Below, in pieces: positions 20,387 to 30,304 of a stretch of DNA of 64,000 nt (positions are counted from its first letter, which is position 1; every line of letters starts with the position of its first letter). The notes beneath the pieces are model-generated. The model was given only the letters and a program-made list of their open reading frames with translations. It had not been told where the DNA came from and did no database searches. The DNA is taken from contig JAIRRS010000152.1 of NCBI GenBank assembly GCA_031255855.1, positions 62,001-126,000 of the forward strand, given 5' to 3'. This DNA is from Tannerellaceae bacterium (lineage in GTDB: Bacteria; Bacteroidota; Bacteroidia; Bacteroidales; Tannerellaceae). A program made the position numbers and the translations under genes.

Positions 20387-20552
20387 TATATAATGACAAT
20401 TAGCACTTATGTAAGAACCTTAACTTAAATGCCAAGAAGAAATTGATTTTATAACTATAACGAAAAGATATTTTTTTACATTGGTCTAAAGAATTGAGAA
20501 TTAAAAAACACAACTAGAGAACGGTTGCCTGAGAAGGTCGCCGTTTTTGTTT
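20387..20552 (+). ncRNA. Candidate small RNA of about 165 nt
   Basis: Defined by a full promoter at 20349-20380 and a terminator at 20521-20548, inside a 328-base gap. The only open frames in it are tiny (an 11-residue one from the ATG at 20391 and a 5-residue one near 20429), so a leader peptide is possible but a non-coding RNA is likelier. The gene downstream (DUF3467) has its own promoter after the terminator. I do not recognise the RNA family. Confidence 0.5.
20521..20552 (+). terminator. Intrinsic terminator of the small RNA candidate
   Basis: ACGGTTGCCT (20521-20530) pairs with AGGTCGCCGT (20535-20544) around a GAGA loop, with one mismatch and two wobble pairs, then TTTTTGTTT. Confidence 0.7.
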
Positions 20553-20583
20553 GATACTAATCTCAAATAAATAGCTATATTTG
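20550..20583 (+). promoter_or_regulatory. Promoter for the DUF3467 gene
   Basis: TATATTTG at 20576-20583 with TTTG at 20550-20553, 22 bases apart (one more than usual). Start of transcription would be near 20590. Confidence 0.6.
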
Positions 20584-20617
20584 CCTATCAACTTATCTTT
20601 TAAAATGTATGTATCTT

Positions 20618-20929
20618 ATGGAAAATGACAATACAAACAATCTGGTTAACGAAATCCAGGTGGAACTGTCGGAAGAGGTGGCACAAGGTACTTATAGCAA
20701 CCTGGCTATTATAGCCCATTCTTCTTCTGAATTTATTATAGATTTTATCCGTGTGGTTCCGGGAATGTTGAAGGCAAAAGTAAAAAGCCGGATAATTCTT
20801 ACTCCCGATAATGCCAAACGTCTGCTGCATGCCTTGCAAGATAATATTGCTAAATTCGAGCAACAAGAAAATGTGCCCCAGTTTGACGATTTTATACCAC
20901 CTATGGGAGGCATGAAAGGCGAAGCCTGA
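20618..20929 (+). CDS. DUF3467 domain protein
   Basis: 103 residues from ATG 20618 (MENDNTNN), preferred over the ATG at 20609 because family members begin at this point. The pattern EIQVELSEEVAQGTYSNLAIIAHSSSEFIIDFIRVVPGM, then SRIILTPDNAKRLLHALQDNIAKFEQ, is that of DUF3467, a small protein family of unknown function conserved in Bacteroidetes and other bacteria. It has no signal or membrane segment. A location near rpoC is typical; here an AraC gene and a putative small RNA lie in between. Confidence 0.85.
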   Translation: MENDNTNNLVNEIQVELSEEVAQGTYSNLAIIAHSSSEFIIDFIRVVPGMLKAKVKSRIILTPDNAKRLLHALQDNIAKFEQQENVPQFDDFIPPMGGMKGEA

Positions 20930-21079
20930 TGCCGACAAAACGGATCTTGCTTTGATTTAAAACAGGATAGAATAGTCCCGTAATATCTGGTGTGGGAAAC
21001 AATTCTTCTTTTCGCATAAGGAAAGAATACCTGTTTCTGGAACCTCCTTCTTTATCGAAAAAAATATAAATCACATATC

Positions 21080-22369
21080 ATGAAAACAACATTATTTATT
21101 CTTGTATTATCTTTTATTGGAATGTGTAGCGCTTCTGCTCAGGCATTATTTGATGATTGGTTTGAAAAAAAGAGCCTTCGGGTTGATTTCGCCTTGAGCG
21201 GGAATTACGAATATCAGGCGGCAGCCTTGCAACAAATACGCGAAGAACCTGTTTGGGGAGGCCCGGTAAAGAACCTGATTGATAAATTTTATTACGGAGG
21301 CTATTATGTAAACCTATATGACAAAGCAAACGGACAATTGATTTATTCCCGTGGCTTTAATACATTGTTTGAAGAATGGCGTTCAACGGAACAAGCTAAG
21401 AATGAAACACAATCATGGACAAACAGTGTATCGGTGCCATTTCCCAGAAAAAAAGTAGTTCTGGAGATTACCGGACGCAATAAAGACGATATGCAATTCC
21501 ACCCGTTACTAACATTGGATATCGACCCTTCCAGTATATTTATTGACCGCGGGAAGCTGGATGAAAACACAGTTACACAAATCCAATACAAAGGCGACCC
21601 GGCCTCGAAGGTAGATTTGGTGTTTTTGGCCGAAGGATATACGGCAGCCGAAGAGAAAAAGTTTATAGAAGATGCCGGGAAGTTTGCCGAATCACTATTT
21701 AATACGCCTCCTTTTGATACACGAAGAGATGATTTCAACGTATGGGCCGTTGGATTGGCGTCGGAAGATTCGGGGACGGATGTGTCAGGCAAAGGTGTTT
21801 TCAAAAATACAGCTCTGAATTCAGGATATTATACGTTCGGCGTCAGCAGGTATTTGACCACTCCGGATATGAAGTCTATACGTGACGCCGTTTGGAACGT
21901 ACCTTGTGATGCTATTTTTATATTGGTCAACACCGACATGTATGGCGGTGGCGGGATGTATAACTTCTACGCCATGGGGACATCCGACAATCCCCGTACG
22001 CCGGTTGTATTTGTTCATGAATTCGGGCATAGCTTTGCCGGATTGGCCGACGAATATTACTCATCGGAAGTAGCTTACGACGACAGTTTTTATAGCCTGA
22101 AAACAGAACCTTGGGAACCCAATATTACAACATTGGTCGACTTCGACAGCAAATGGAAAAACCTATTGCTTCCGAATACGCCCATACCCACTCCATTAGA
22201 AGATAAATACAAAGACAAACCAGGCGTGTACGAAGGAGGAGGCTACCTGCCCAAAGGGATTTACCGCCCGATGGATCATTGCATGATGCGCGATTACGCC
22301 CCTTTCTGCCCGGCATGTAGCAGAGCCATCCTTCGCATGGTTAATTTCCTCACGGATAACGTGTATTAA
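21080..22369 (+). CDS. M64-family secreted metallopeptidase
   Basis: 429 residues with a signal peptide (about 1-20, ending SASAQ). The N-terminal beta-sandwich (about 25-165) is the M64 N-domain and the C-terminal part is the peptidase, with zinc site HEFGHSFAGLADEY (H313, E314, H317 and a downstream Asp). The founding member of this family from Clostridium ramosum cleaves human IgA; Bacteroides homologues have not been shown to do so, so the substrate is unknown. It is monocistronic, with 150 bases upstream that hold no clear promoter. Confidence 0.9.
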   Translation: MKTTLFILVLSFIGMCSASAQALFDDWFEKKSLRVDFALSGNYEYQAAALQQIREEPVWGGPVKNLIDKFYYGGYYVNLYDKANGQLIYSRGFNTLFEEWRSTEQAKNETQSWTNSVSVPFPRKKVVLEITGRNKDDMQFHPLLTLDIDPSSIFIDRGKLDENTVTQIQYKGDPASKVDLVFLAEGYTAAEEKKFIEDAGKFAESLFNTPPFDTRRDDFNVWAVGLASEDSGTDVSGKGVFKNTALNSGYYTFGVSRYLTTPDMKSIRDAVWNVPCDAIFILVNTDMYGGGGMYNFYAMGTSDNPRTPVVFVHEFGHSFAGLADEYYSSEVAYDDSFYSLKTEPWEPNITTLVDFDSKWKNLLLPNTPIPTPLEDKYKDKPGVYEGGGYLPKGIYRPMDHCMMRDYAPFCPACSRAILRMVNFLTDNVY

Positions 22370-22396
22370 GAATGGAGTTCGATCCCAACAAAGTGT

Positions 22397-22427
22397 TTTC
22401 TTAATTCTCCAATATTTTTTACCTTTG
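22397..22427 (+). promoter_or_regulatory. Promoter candidate ahead of the large hairpin
   Basis: TACCTTTG at 22420-22427 with TTTC (for TTTG) at 22397-22400, 19 bases apart. The transcript would start near 22434 and carry about 230 bases of leader with the whole hairpin before the small gene at 22664. Confidence 0.55.
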
Positions 22428-22492
22428 CATCAAGTGATTATTATATGAAATAAAAAGTTATAATTGACATATTAAGAAAAAAGCGTTAACTT

Positions 22493-22640
22493 TTGTTCTT
22501 GCTTTTAGAAATCTCCAAAATTTTTTAGCGAACAAGAACAAGGAAGTTCAGCGCTCACGTAGTGTGTACGTGGGCTTTCCTTGTTTGTTCGCAACGGTTT
22601 TGGAGAACCTCTAAAAGCAAACATGGTTAAGTCCACGTTC
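22493..22640 (+). promoter_or_regulatory. Large nested hairpin with alternative pairings in the leader of a small gene
   Basis: Paired blocks from outside in: TTGCTTTTAGA 22499-22509 with 22610-22620; TCTCCAAAA 22512-22520 with 22598-22606; GCGAACAA 22528-22535 with 22585-22592; ACAAGGAA 22538-22545 with 22577-22584; GCTCACGTA 22553-22561 with TACGTGGGC 22567-22575 around a 5-base loop. Two competing pairings exist: TTGTTCTTG 22493-22501 with CAAGAACAA 22533-22541, and the apical strand GTACGTGGGCTT 22566-22577 with AAGTCCACGTTC 22629-22640 (10 of 12 Watson-Crick, one more wobble). It could be a switching leader RNA, a non-coding RNA, or a miniature transposon-like palindrome. Confidence 0.75.
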
Positions 22641-22663
22641 TTTTATTGTCTAAAATCGTTCTT

Positions 22664-22948
22664 ATGAAAAAACGAATTGGCCGAGTTAGTGAAAAAGAAA
22701 AAAAAGAAATTCAGGTATTGTCTAATCGTAAAAATGGACTGAATGAATTATTGAGGATAATATCTACGGGAGATGACAACAAATTGCACTATGAGAAATT
22801 GATGATAGACTTAATTGAAGCAAATATTTCTTTTAATCAATGGTGGGATAAGATGAGCGAAAGATATCAATGGGAAAAACACCCGAATGCTAATTGGGAA
22901 ATTGATTTTCTAACAAACGAAGTGTATCTTGTAGGAGACAGCCTCTAA
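22664..22948 (+). CDS. Small protein resembling the CXXX-repeat peptide modification system family
   Basis: 94 residues from ATG 22664 (MKKRIGRVSEKEKKEIQ); the upstream ATG at 22646 is possible but adds a weak tail. Visible pattern: charged N-terminus, KNGLNELLRII, an acidic/helical middle, FNQWWDKMSERYQWE, and a C-terminal NWEIDFLTNEVYLV strand pair. From memory this matches the small proteins named 'CXXX repeat peptide modification system protein', which usually accompany a radical-SAM maturase and a Cys-repeat precursor; neither is in this window. No signal peptide, no cysteines. The gene looks more AT-rich than its neighbours, and the large hairpin lies just ahead. Confidence 0.5.
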   Translation: MKKRIGRVSEKEKKEIQVLSNRKNGLNELLRIISTGDDNKLHYEKLMIDLIEANISFNQWWDKMSERYQWEKHPNANWEIDFLTNEVYLVGDSL

Positions 22949-22971
22949 TGTATAAATTAAATAACCAAAAC

Positions 22972-23004
22972 AAAAAAGCCGGAAGAACAAATATTTCTCC
23001 CGGC
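22972..23004 (-). terminator. Intrinsic terminator of the pirin gene
   Basis: On the minus strand GCCGGGAGAA pairs with TTCTTCCGGC around ATATTTG, followed by TTTTTTG. It ends the pirin message 41 bases after its stop codon. Confidence 0.85.
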
Positions 23005-23044
23005 ATCCATTCACTTATTCAATTCCCTGTTTGTTGGTTATTAT

Positions 23045-23752
23045 TTAGTGCATCGGAACTTCTATCAAAAGAACGGTTGACTCTTTCAGCGTTTCGATTG
23101 AAATACGGTCTGTTTCACTAAAACCTGCGCCATCGCGTTTGGATAATATTAATTCCCCTACTTGTACTTCCCCTTCGATAACGAAAAGATAAACACCGGT
23201 GTCTTTTTTATGGAGTTGATATTCCTTTTTTTGTCCGGCGTCCAGAGTCCCCATAGAATACCAGGCGTCCTGCAAGATAGAAGCCGGAGCATCACCATCA
23301 GGTGAGACAATCAATGATATCTCATTCCTTTTCTGAGTGGGGCGGATATCGTAATTGTCGTAAGCGGGTCTCGTATTTTCTCTTTTGGGAAACACCCATG
23401 TCTGGAGGAATTGCAAATCTTCATCTGCGCTGTCGTTGTATTCGCTATGGAATATACCAGTCCCCGTACTCATCACCTGGATATCACCCGGAGTAATGGT
23501 CTTGCTGTTTTTGATGCTGTCGCCATGGCGAAGATAACCTTTAAGCGGAATGGAGATGACTTCCATATTTTTGTGGGGGTGCATACCAAAACCTTCACGC
23601 GGTGCGACGGTATCATCATTCAATACACGTAACATTCCGAAGTGCATTCGTTTAGGGTTATAATAGTTGTCAAAACTAAAGGTATGGTATGTTTTCAGCC
23701 AACCGTGATTGAAGAATCCTCTTGTGTTCGCTTTATCAACTACTACTTTCAT
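23045..23752 (-). CDS. Pirin family protein
   Basis: 235 residues forming a double cupin. The N-terminal cupin has the iron ligands His-x-His (GMHPHKNMEV), a later His and Glu (IFHSEYN), as in pirins with quercetinase activity. The opening AFNTRGFFNHGWLKTYHTFSFDNYYNP is typical, ending with a second beta-barrel. A good AGGAGAA ribosome site lies just before the ATG. Bacterial pirins act in stress response or as dioxygenases; the role here is not known. Confidence 0.93.
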   Translation of the reverse strand: MKVVVDKANTRGFFNHGWLKTYHTFSFDNYYNPKRMHFGMLRVLNDDTVAPREGFGMHPHKNMEVISIPLKGYLRHGDSIKNSKTITPGDIQVMSTGTGIFHSEYNDSADEDLQFLQTWVFPKRENTRPAYDNYDIRPTQKRNEISLIVSPDGDAPASILQDAWYSMGTLDAGQKKEYQLHKKDTGVYLFVIEGEVQVGELILSKRDGAGFSETDRISIETLKESTVLLIEVPMH

Positions 23753-23839
23753 AAAATTTTCTCCTTTTTCTAAATTGATACATCTTTAAAACAAAGTTTG
23801 ACAAGAAAAGTTCAAAACAAAAGGGCAGTCTGATATATA

Positions 23840-25684
23840 TCATCTGTTCCCTAAATCATCATAGAGGGTTTGAAGGAGCGCTTTGCCTTTATCCAGGCGG
23901 AGATTGCTGCCTTCAGCCGGTGTTTCTATCAAGGGTTTGCCGCTTTCATTATCATAGACAGAGAGTCCGGTATTGTCAATAAAACCAAATCCGTTGTGAA
24001 ATGTGTAATAAGCATAGCGAGGATAATCCGGAGAAAAAAGATTCTTACTGAAAACAAACTCCTGATGTGGAATTCCCAGCTGACAAAGCAAAGTAGCTGC
24101 CAAGTCTGTTTGGTTCGCAATCGTATCTATAAGCTTGGGTTCTTTTACGGCGCCGCCAATCCACAACATGGGAATATGATAACGTGCCGGATCATATTCC
24201 TGGAGGTTTTCAGGATAACGGAATCCATGGTCGGAAACCAAAATCACCAAAAGGTTTTCCCAAACAGGCAGTTGTTTTATCCTATCAATAAAATCGCCGA
24301 TACAACTATCCGTGAATGCCACAGAGTTTAGGTACGGATTGTCCAACCGGTGATAAGGAACTTCAAAAGGCTCATGGCTGCTCAATGTCAGGAAGGTGCT
24401 AAACCAAGGCGACTTCCGTTTGTTATCAGCCAAAGAATGGAATAAATAATCGAAAGTAATATTATCATTTGCCCCCCACTTACTTAAACGGCTTGAAAGA
24501 GGAAAATCCCTGTCAGCTACGATGTAGCTATATCCCGAACTGTAGAAATAGCTTTGCATATTAGTGAAATTTATATCGCCGCCGTAAAGCATATCAGCCG
24601 TATACCCTTCTTTTATAAGCGATTTAGAAATAGAAGGAAGCGTTTGGCTTTTGGGAGGATATTTCATAATCGAAGTGGTAGGCTGGGCCAGGTAACCATT
24701 TAAAACCGAAACCAATCCCCGGTCGGTTCGAAACGAATTAGCATAAAAATTAGTAAACAAAACCCCTTCTTTGCTGAAACGGTTCAAGCTGGGCGTAACC
24801 CCTTTCTCGCCACCGGTGGTTTCCACTACGTTGGCCGAGAAACTCTCCAATATGATAAGCAAAATATCCGGGCGTTTGGTATTCAATAATCCGGCAACCA
24901 CACTGTCGTTTGCCACCGGATAAGGCGTGGGAGCCACCAACGCTTCAAACAATTGCTGCCTTTTTGTTTCCTCAAAAAAATTGAATTGCGAAGCGAAATC
25001 TTGCTGTTTGGAAAGGGAAACCATTAAACTAAAAACCGGATTAATAGCCGAGTGATTCAAGAATTGGTTATTACTGAAATAAACCATCCCCACATTAGCC
25101 GTAGAAGTAGTAACCCCTCCCCGGACAGGAATAAATAAAATCCCTCCGGCAATTAAACAAACAATCGTGCTGAGGAGTCGCTTTTTTGCAGGCAAATCCG
25201 GAAGTAGAGGAACAACAAACCGGTTAAAAACCCAATAAATACCTAATGCGTAAACAATAAATACAATGATTTGTTGAACAAGCAACCCCGTCGGTATACC
25301 GGCTATCGCGTCCGAAGTCGATTGCATATAAAAGAAAACCGTTGCGTCAATGCGGAATCCCCAGAAAGCATACAAAGCAACATCCAGGGCAAATATGGCA
25401 GCAACAAACACCGCCATGACGCCAAAATACACCCGTATAATCCGATGCAGGTACTTCCCAGGCAACCAAACCGAAACAAGGGTACAAAGCAAAGGAATAG
25501 CCGTTAGGTAGCCGGAAATAGTACAATCCAGTTTCAACCCATGAAACACAACCCGTGCCCAATCCATCAATGTACAACCATCCGCCAACGACTTATGGTA
25601 AAACATGAATACAAGCTTCTGGACAGCCAAAAGCGGCAACCAAGCCACAAATACAGCTAAAATAAAAAGGACTCTCTTTTTCAT
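23840..25684 (-). CDS. LtaS-like membrane sulfatase-fold transferase
   Basis: 614 residues. Five membrane helices occupy about residues 1-195, then a periplasmic alkaline-phosphatase/sulfatase-fold domain (about 270-600). The nucleophile region FTNFYANSFRTDRG, the LSSHEPF segment and SDHGFRYP are all present, as in LtaS/YejM/OpgB-type enzymes that move phosphoglycerol or related head groups. The organism is Gram-negative, so true lipoteichoic acid is unlikely; phosphoglycerol transfer to glycans or lipid modification is the likelier role (inference). It lies 51 bases after the ABC-F gene and is probably co-transcribed. Confidence 0.85.
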   Translation of the reverse strand: MKKRVLFILAVFVAWLPLLAVQKLVFMFYHKSLADGCTLMDWARVVFHGLKLDCTISGYLTAIPLLCTLVSVWLPGKYLHRIIRVYFGVMAVFVAAIFALDVALYAFWGFRIDATVFFYMQSTSDAIAGIPTGLLVQQIIVFIVYALGIYWVFNRFVVPLLPDLPAKKRLLSTIVCLIAGGILFIPVRGGVTTSTANVGMVYFSNNQFLNHSAINPVFSLMVSLSKQQDFASQFNFFEETKRQQLFEALVAPTPYPVANDSVVAGLLNTKRPDILLIILESFSANVVETTGGEKGVTPSLNRFSKEGVLFTNFYANSFRTDRGLVSVLNGYLAQPTTSIMKYPPKSQTLPSISKSLIKEGYTADMLYGGDINFTNMQSYFYSSGYSYIVADRDFPLSSRLSKWGANDNITFDYLFHSLADNKRKSPWFSTFLTLSSHEPFEVPYHRLDNPYLNSVAFTDSCIGDFIDRIKQLPVWENLLVILVSDHGFRYPENLQEYDPARYHIPMLWIGGAVKEPKLIDTIANQTDLAATLLCQLGIPHQEFVFSKNLFSPDYPRYAYYTFHNGFGFIDNTGLSVYDNESGKPLIETPAEGSNLRLDKGKALLQTLYDDLGNR

Positions 25685-25735
25685 TCAAATAACATCTGCA
25701 TAATCTTCCAATCTGTGCCCCACTACGATAGCAGG

Positions 25736-27534
<1,799 letters not shown>

Positions 27535-27665
27535 ATTATGACTCCAGCAAGCCCAGATGGGGCTATTATGCCCTATTATGAACTTTTTTTCGCTGATTGA
27601 CTTTTTTTAAACGCGTTTGCCCTGATTTTTTGATTCTCATCTTTAAGTAATTAGAAATAAATGTC

Positions 27666-27673
27666 TACTTTTG
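27666..27673 (+). promoter_or_regulatory. Promoter -7 box for purH-mreB cluster
   Basis: TACTTTTG matches TAnnTTTG, 37 bases before the purH ATG at 27710. The -33 position holds only CTTTA, so this promoter is weaker in sequence than others here. Confidence 0.55.
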
Positions 27674-27709
27674 TGCATTAAATAATAATGTAAATCATAG
27701 AAATAAAAG

Positions 27710-29233
27710 ATGACTGCATCGAAGCGCATGAGACATGCCTTGGTCTCGGTATACTACAAAGAAGGACTGGATGAAATATTAGAAAAGCTTCATGAACAGG
27801 GTGTCAGTTTTGTTTCTACCGGTGGAACCCAGGCCTTTATCGAATCGTTAGGCTTACCCTGTGAAGCGGTGGAAAAGCTAACAGGGTATCCTTCTATTTT
27901 AGGAGGACGGGTTAAAACACTCCATCCGAAAATATTTGGAGGTATTCTGGCCCGTCGTGAAAACGAAACAGACAAAGAGCAACTGGCAGAATACACAATC
28001 CCCGAAATAGACCTGGTGATTGTAGATTTATACCCGTTTGAAGAAACTGTAGCCTCAGGCGCAACCGGACAAGAAATTATTGAAAAAATAGATATAGGCG
28101 GTATATCACTGATACGCGCCGCGGCAAAAAACTATAAAGACGTCCTCATTGTGGCATCCAAAGCCCAGTATACCCCATTATTACATATACTGGAAGAAAA
28201 AGGGGCGGAAACAACACTGGAAGACCGCCGTTGGTTTGCCAAAGAAGCCTTTGCCGTATCTTCAGGTTACGACTCAGCCATATTCAATTACTTCGACGAT
28301 AAAGAAGGCTCCGCCCTCCGGGTAGCCGTTGACCAACCGATACACCTGCGGTACGGCGAAAACCCACACCAGAAAGCAAAATTCTTCGGCAACTTCGAAG
28401 AAGTATTCGACAAAATTCACGGCAAAGAAATATCATATAACAATTTGCTCGACATCGATGCCGCCGTTGCTCTGATAGACGAGTTCAGCGAACTGACATT
28501 CGCCATATTAAAGCATAATAACGCCTGCGGCATAGCCTCCCGCGACACCGTTGTTGAGGCATGGAAAGATGCGCTGGCAGGCGACCCCGTCTCAGCCTTT
28601 GGCGGTATACTGGTAACCAATGCGGCAATCAATAAAGAGGTGGCCGAAGAAATAAACAAGATATTCTTCGAGGTAATTATCGCACCCGACTACGATACAA
28701 GTGCATTAGAAGTATTAATGCAAAAGAAAAACCGTATCATACTTATCCGTAAAGAATCCGGAACCCCTTCCGTGCAATTCCGTTCCTTGTTGAATGGAGT
28801 GCTTATGCAAGACAAAGACCTGAGCATACAAACAGAAGACGATTTAGAACCGATGACCGGAAAGCAGCCGGACAAGCAAGAAATTATCGATTTACTGTTT
28901 GCCAACAAATTAGTGAAACACAGTAAGTCGAATGCCATTACGCTGGTAAAAAACAAACAACTTTGCGCCAGCGGCGTAGGGCAAACCTCACGCGTCGACG
29001 CGTTAAGGCAAGCAATTGAAAAGGCCAAATCATTTAACTTTGATTTGAATGGCGCCGTTATGGCCTCAGACGCTTTCTTCCCTTTCCCCGATTGTGTGGA
29101 AATAGCAGACAAAGCAGGCATTACAGCCATTATCCAGCCGGGAGGTTCCGTTAACGATAAACTGTCGGTAGAATACTGCGACGAACACGGTTTAGCGATG
29201 GTGAAGACGGGTATCCGTCATTTTAAACATTAA
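27710..29233 (+). CDS. purH: Bifunctional AICAR formyltransferase/IMP cyclohydrolase
   Basis: 507 residues. The N-terminal MGS-like cyclohydrolase domain (about 1-190: SVYYKEGL, STGGT, GRVKTLHPKIFGGIL, IDIGGISLIRAAAKN) and the formyltransferase domain (about 195-507) are both complete, with KHNNACG as the Bacteroidetes form of the KHxNPCG motif. It makes the last two steps of IMP synthesis in the cytoplasm. It lies only 22 bases before mreB, so purine synthesis and cell-shape genes share a message here. Confidence 0.97.
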   Translation: MTASKRMRHALVSVYYKEGLDEILEKLHEQGVSFVSTGGTQAFIESLGLPCEAVEKLTGYPSILGGRVKTLHPKIFGGILARRENETDKEQLAEYTIPEIDLVIVDLYPFEETVASGATGQEIIEKIDIGGISLIRAAAKNYKDVLIVASKAQYTPLLHILEEKGAETTLEDRRWFAKEAFAVSSGYDSAIFNYFDDKEGSALRVAVDQPIHLRYGENPHQKAKFFGNFEEVFDKIHGKEISYNNLLDIDAAVALIDEFSELTFAILKHNNACGIASRDTVVEAWKDALAGDPVSAFGGILVTNAAINKEVAEEINKIFFEVIIAPDYDTSALEVLMQKKNRIILIRKESGTPSVQFRSLLNGVLMQDKDLSIQTEDDLEPMTGKQPDKQEIIDLLFANKLVKHSKSNAITLVKNKQLCASGVGQTSRVDALRQAIEKAKSFNFDLNGAVMASDAFFPFPDCVEIADKAGITAIIQPGGSVNDKLSVEYCDEHGLAMVKTGIRHFKH

Positions 29234-29255
29234 TTGATAGAACAGAATAGGAAAA

Positions 29256-30275
29256 ATGGGATTATTTTCTTTTACACAAGAGATAGCAATGGACTTGGGT
29301 ACGGCAAACACCATTATCATCAGTAATGGCAAAGTAGTTGTCGACGAGCCTTCGGTAGTAGCGCTTGACAGGCGCACAGACAAAGTATTGGCAGTTGGTG
29401 AAAGAGCACGCCAGATGCACGGTAAAACACATGAAAACATCCGCACAATCCGTCCGTTGCGCGACGGAGTGATTGCCGATTTCTTTGCCGCAGAGCAAAT
29501 GATTCGCGGGATGATCAAAATGATAGGGCCAAAGAGCCGCTGGTTTTCGCCTTCTCTCCGTGTCGTAGTGTGTATCCCTTCGGGAAGTACGGAAGTAGAG
29601 CTTCGCGCCGTTCGCGACTCAGCCGAACATGCCGGAGGGCGGGATGTATATATGATTTACGAACCTATGGCGGCAGCTATCGGTATCGGCATAGATGTGG
29701 AAGCGCCCGAAGGAAACATGGTCGTGGATATAGGGGGAGGAACCACCGAGATTGCCGTCATTTCACTGGGGGGCATCGTTTCCAATAAATCCATACGGAT
29801 TGCCGGCGACGACCTGACAGCCGACATTATGGAATATATGCGCCGCCAACACAATGTCAAAGTAGGCGAACGCACAGCCGAACTAATCAAGATTAACGTT
29901 GGCTCGGCCCTGACTTTCCTTGATAACCCTCCCGAAGACTATGTTGTACACGGCCCGAACCAAATGACAGCTCTTCCAATGGAAGTGTCCGTATCCTATC
30001 AGGAGATAGCCCACTGCCTGGAAAAATCCCTTTCCAAAATGGAAGCAGCCATTTTAAGTGCATTAGAGACAACTCCCCCCGAATTGTATGCCGATATCGT
30101 GCGCAACGGTATTTACCTGGCCGGCGGCGGAGCCTTGATGAGAGGTTTGGATAAGCGTTTAACCGAAAAGATAAACATCCAGTTCCACGTAGCGGAAGAC
30201 CCGTTGCATGCCGTGGCAAAAGGAACCGGTATTGCGTTAAAGAATATAGAGAAGTTTAATTTCCTCATACGTTGA
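29256..30275 (+). CDS. mreB: Rod shape-determining actin homologue MreB
   Basis: 339 residues of the actin/HSP70 ATPase fold: phosphate-1 motif MDLGTANTIII (about 10-20), the ATP-binding MVVDIGGGTTEIAVISLGG (about 157), and adenosine motif LAGGGALMRG (about 288). MreB polymers under the inner membrane guide lateral wall synthesis with the proteins encoded next. Full length. Confidence 0.98.
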   Translation: MGLFSFTQEIAMDLGTANTIIISNGKVVVDEPSVVALDRRTDKVLAVGERARQMHGKTHENIRTIRPLRDGVIADFFAAEQMIRGMIKMIGPKSRWFSPSLRVVVCIPSGSTEVELRAVRDSAEHAGGRDVYMIYEPMAAAIGIGIDVEAPEGNMVVDIGGGTTEIAVISLGGIVSNKSIRIAGDDLTADIMEYMRRQHNVKVGERTAELIKINVGSALTFLDNPPEDYVVHGPNQMTALPMEVSVSYQEIAHCLEKSLSKMEAAILSALETTPPELYADIVRNGIYLAGGGALMRGLDKRLTEKINIQFHVAEDPLHAVAKGTGIALKNIEKFNFLIR

Positions 30276-30304
30276 TAAATTGACAGTTTGACAGTTGACT
30301 GATT

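Larger units (their letters stand above)
20290..20617. other. Intergenic stretch between AraC gene and DUF3467 gene
   Basis: This 328-base gap has no gene on either strand. It holds a promoter, a terminator and a second promoter, that is, a small RNA candidate plus the start of the next message. Confidence 0.7.

Noticed and set aside
23840-25684. True lipoteichoic acid synthase
   Set aside because: The organism appears Gram-negative; the fold is the same but the product must differ.
30276-30304. Tandem TTGACAG-like repeat before mreC
   Set aside because: Only two imperfect copies in a 29-base gap; too short to call a repeat element.
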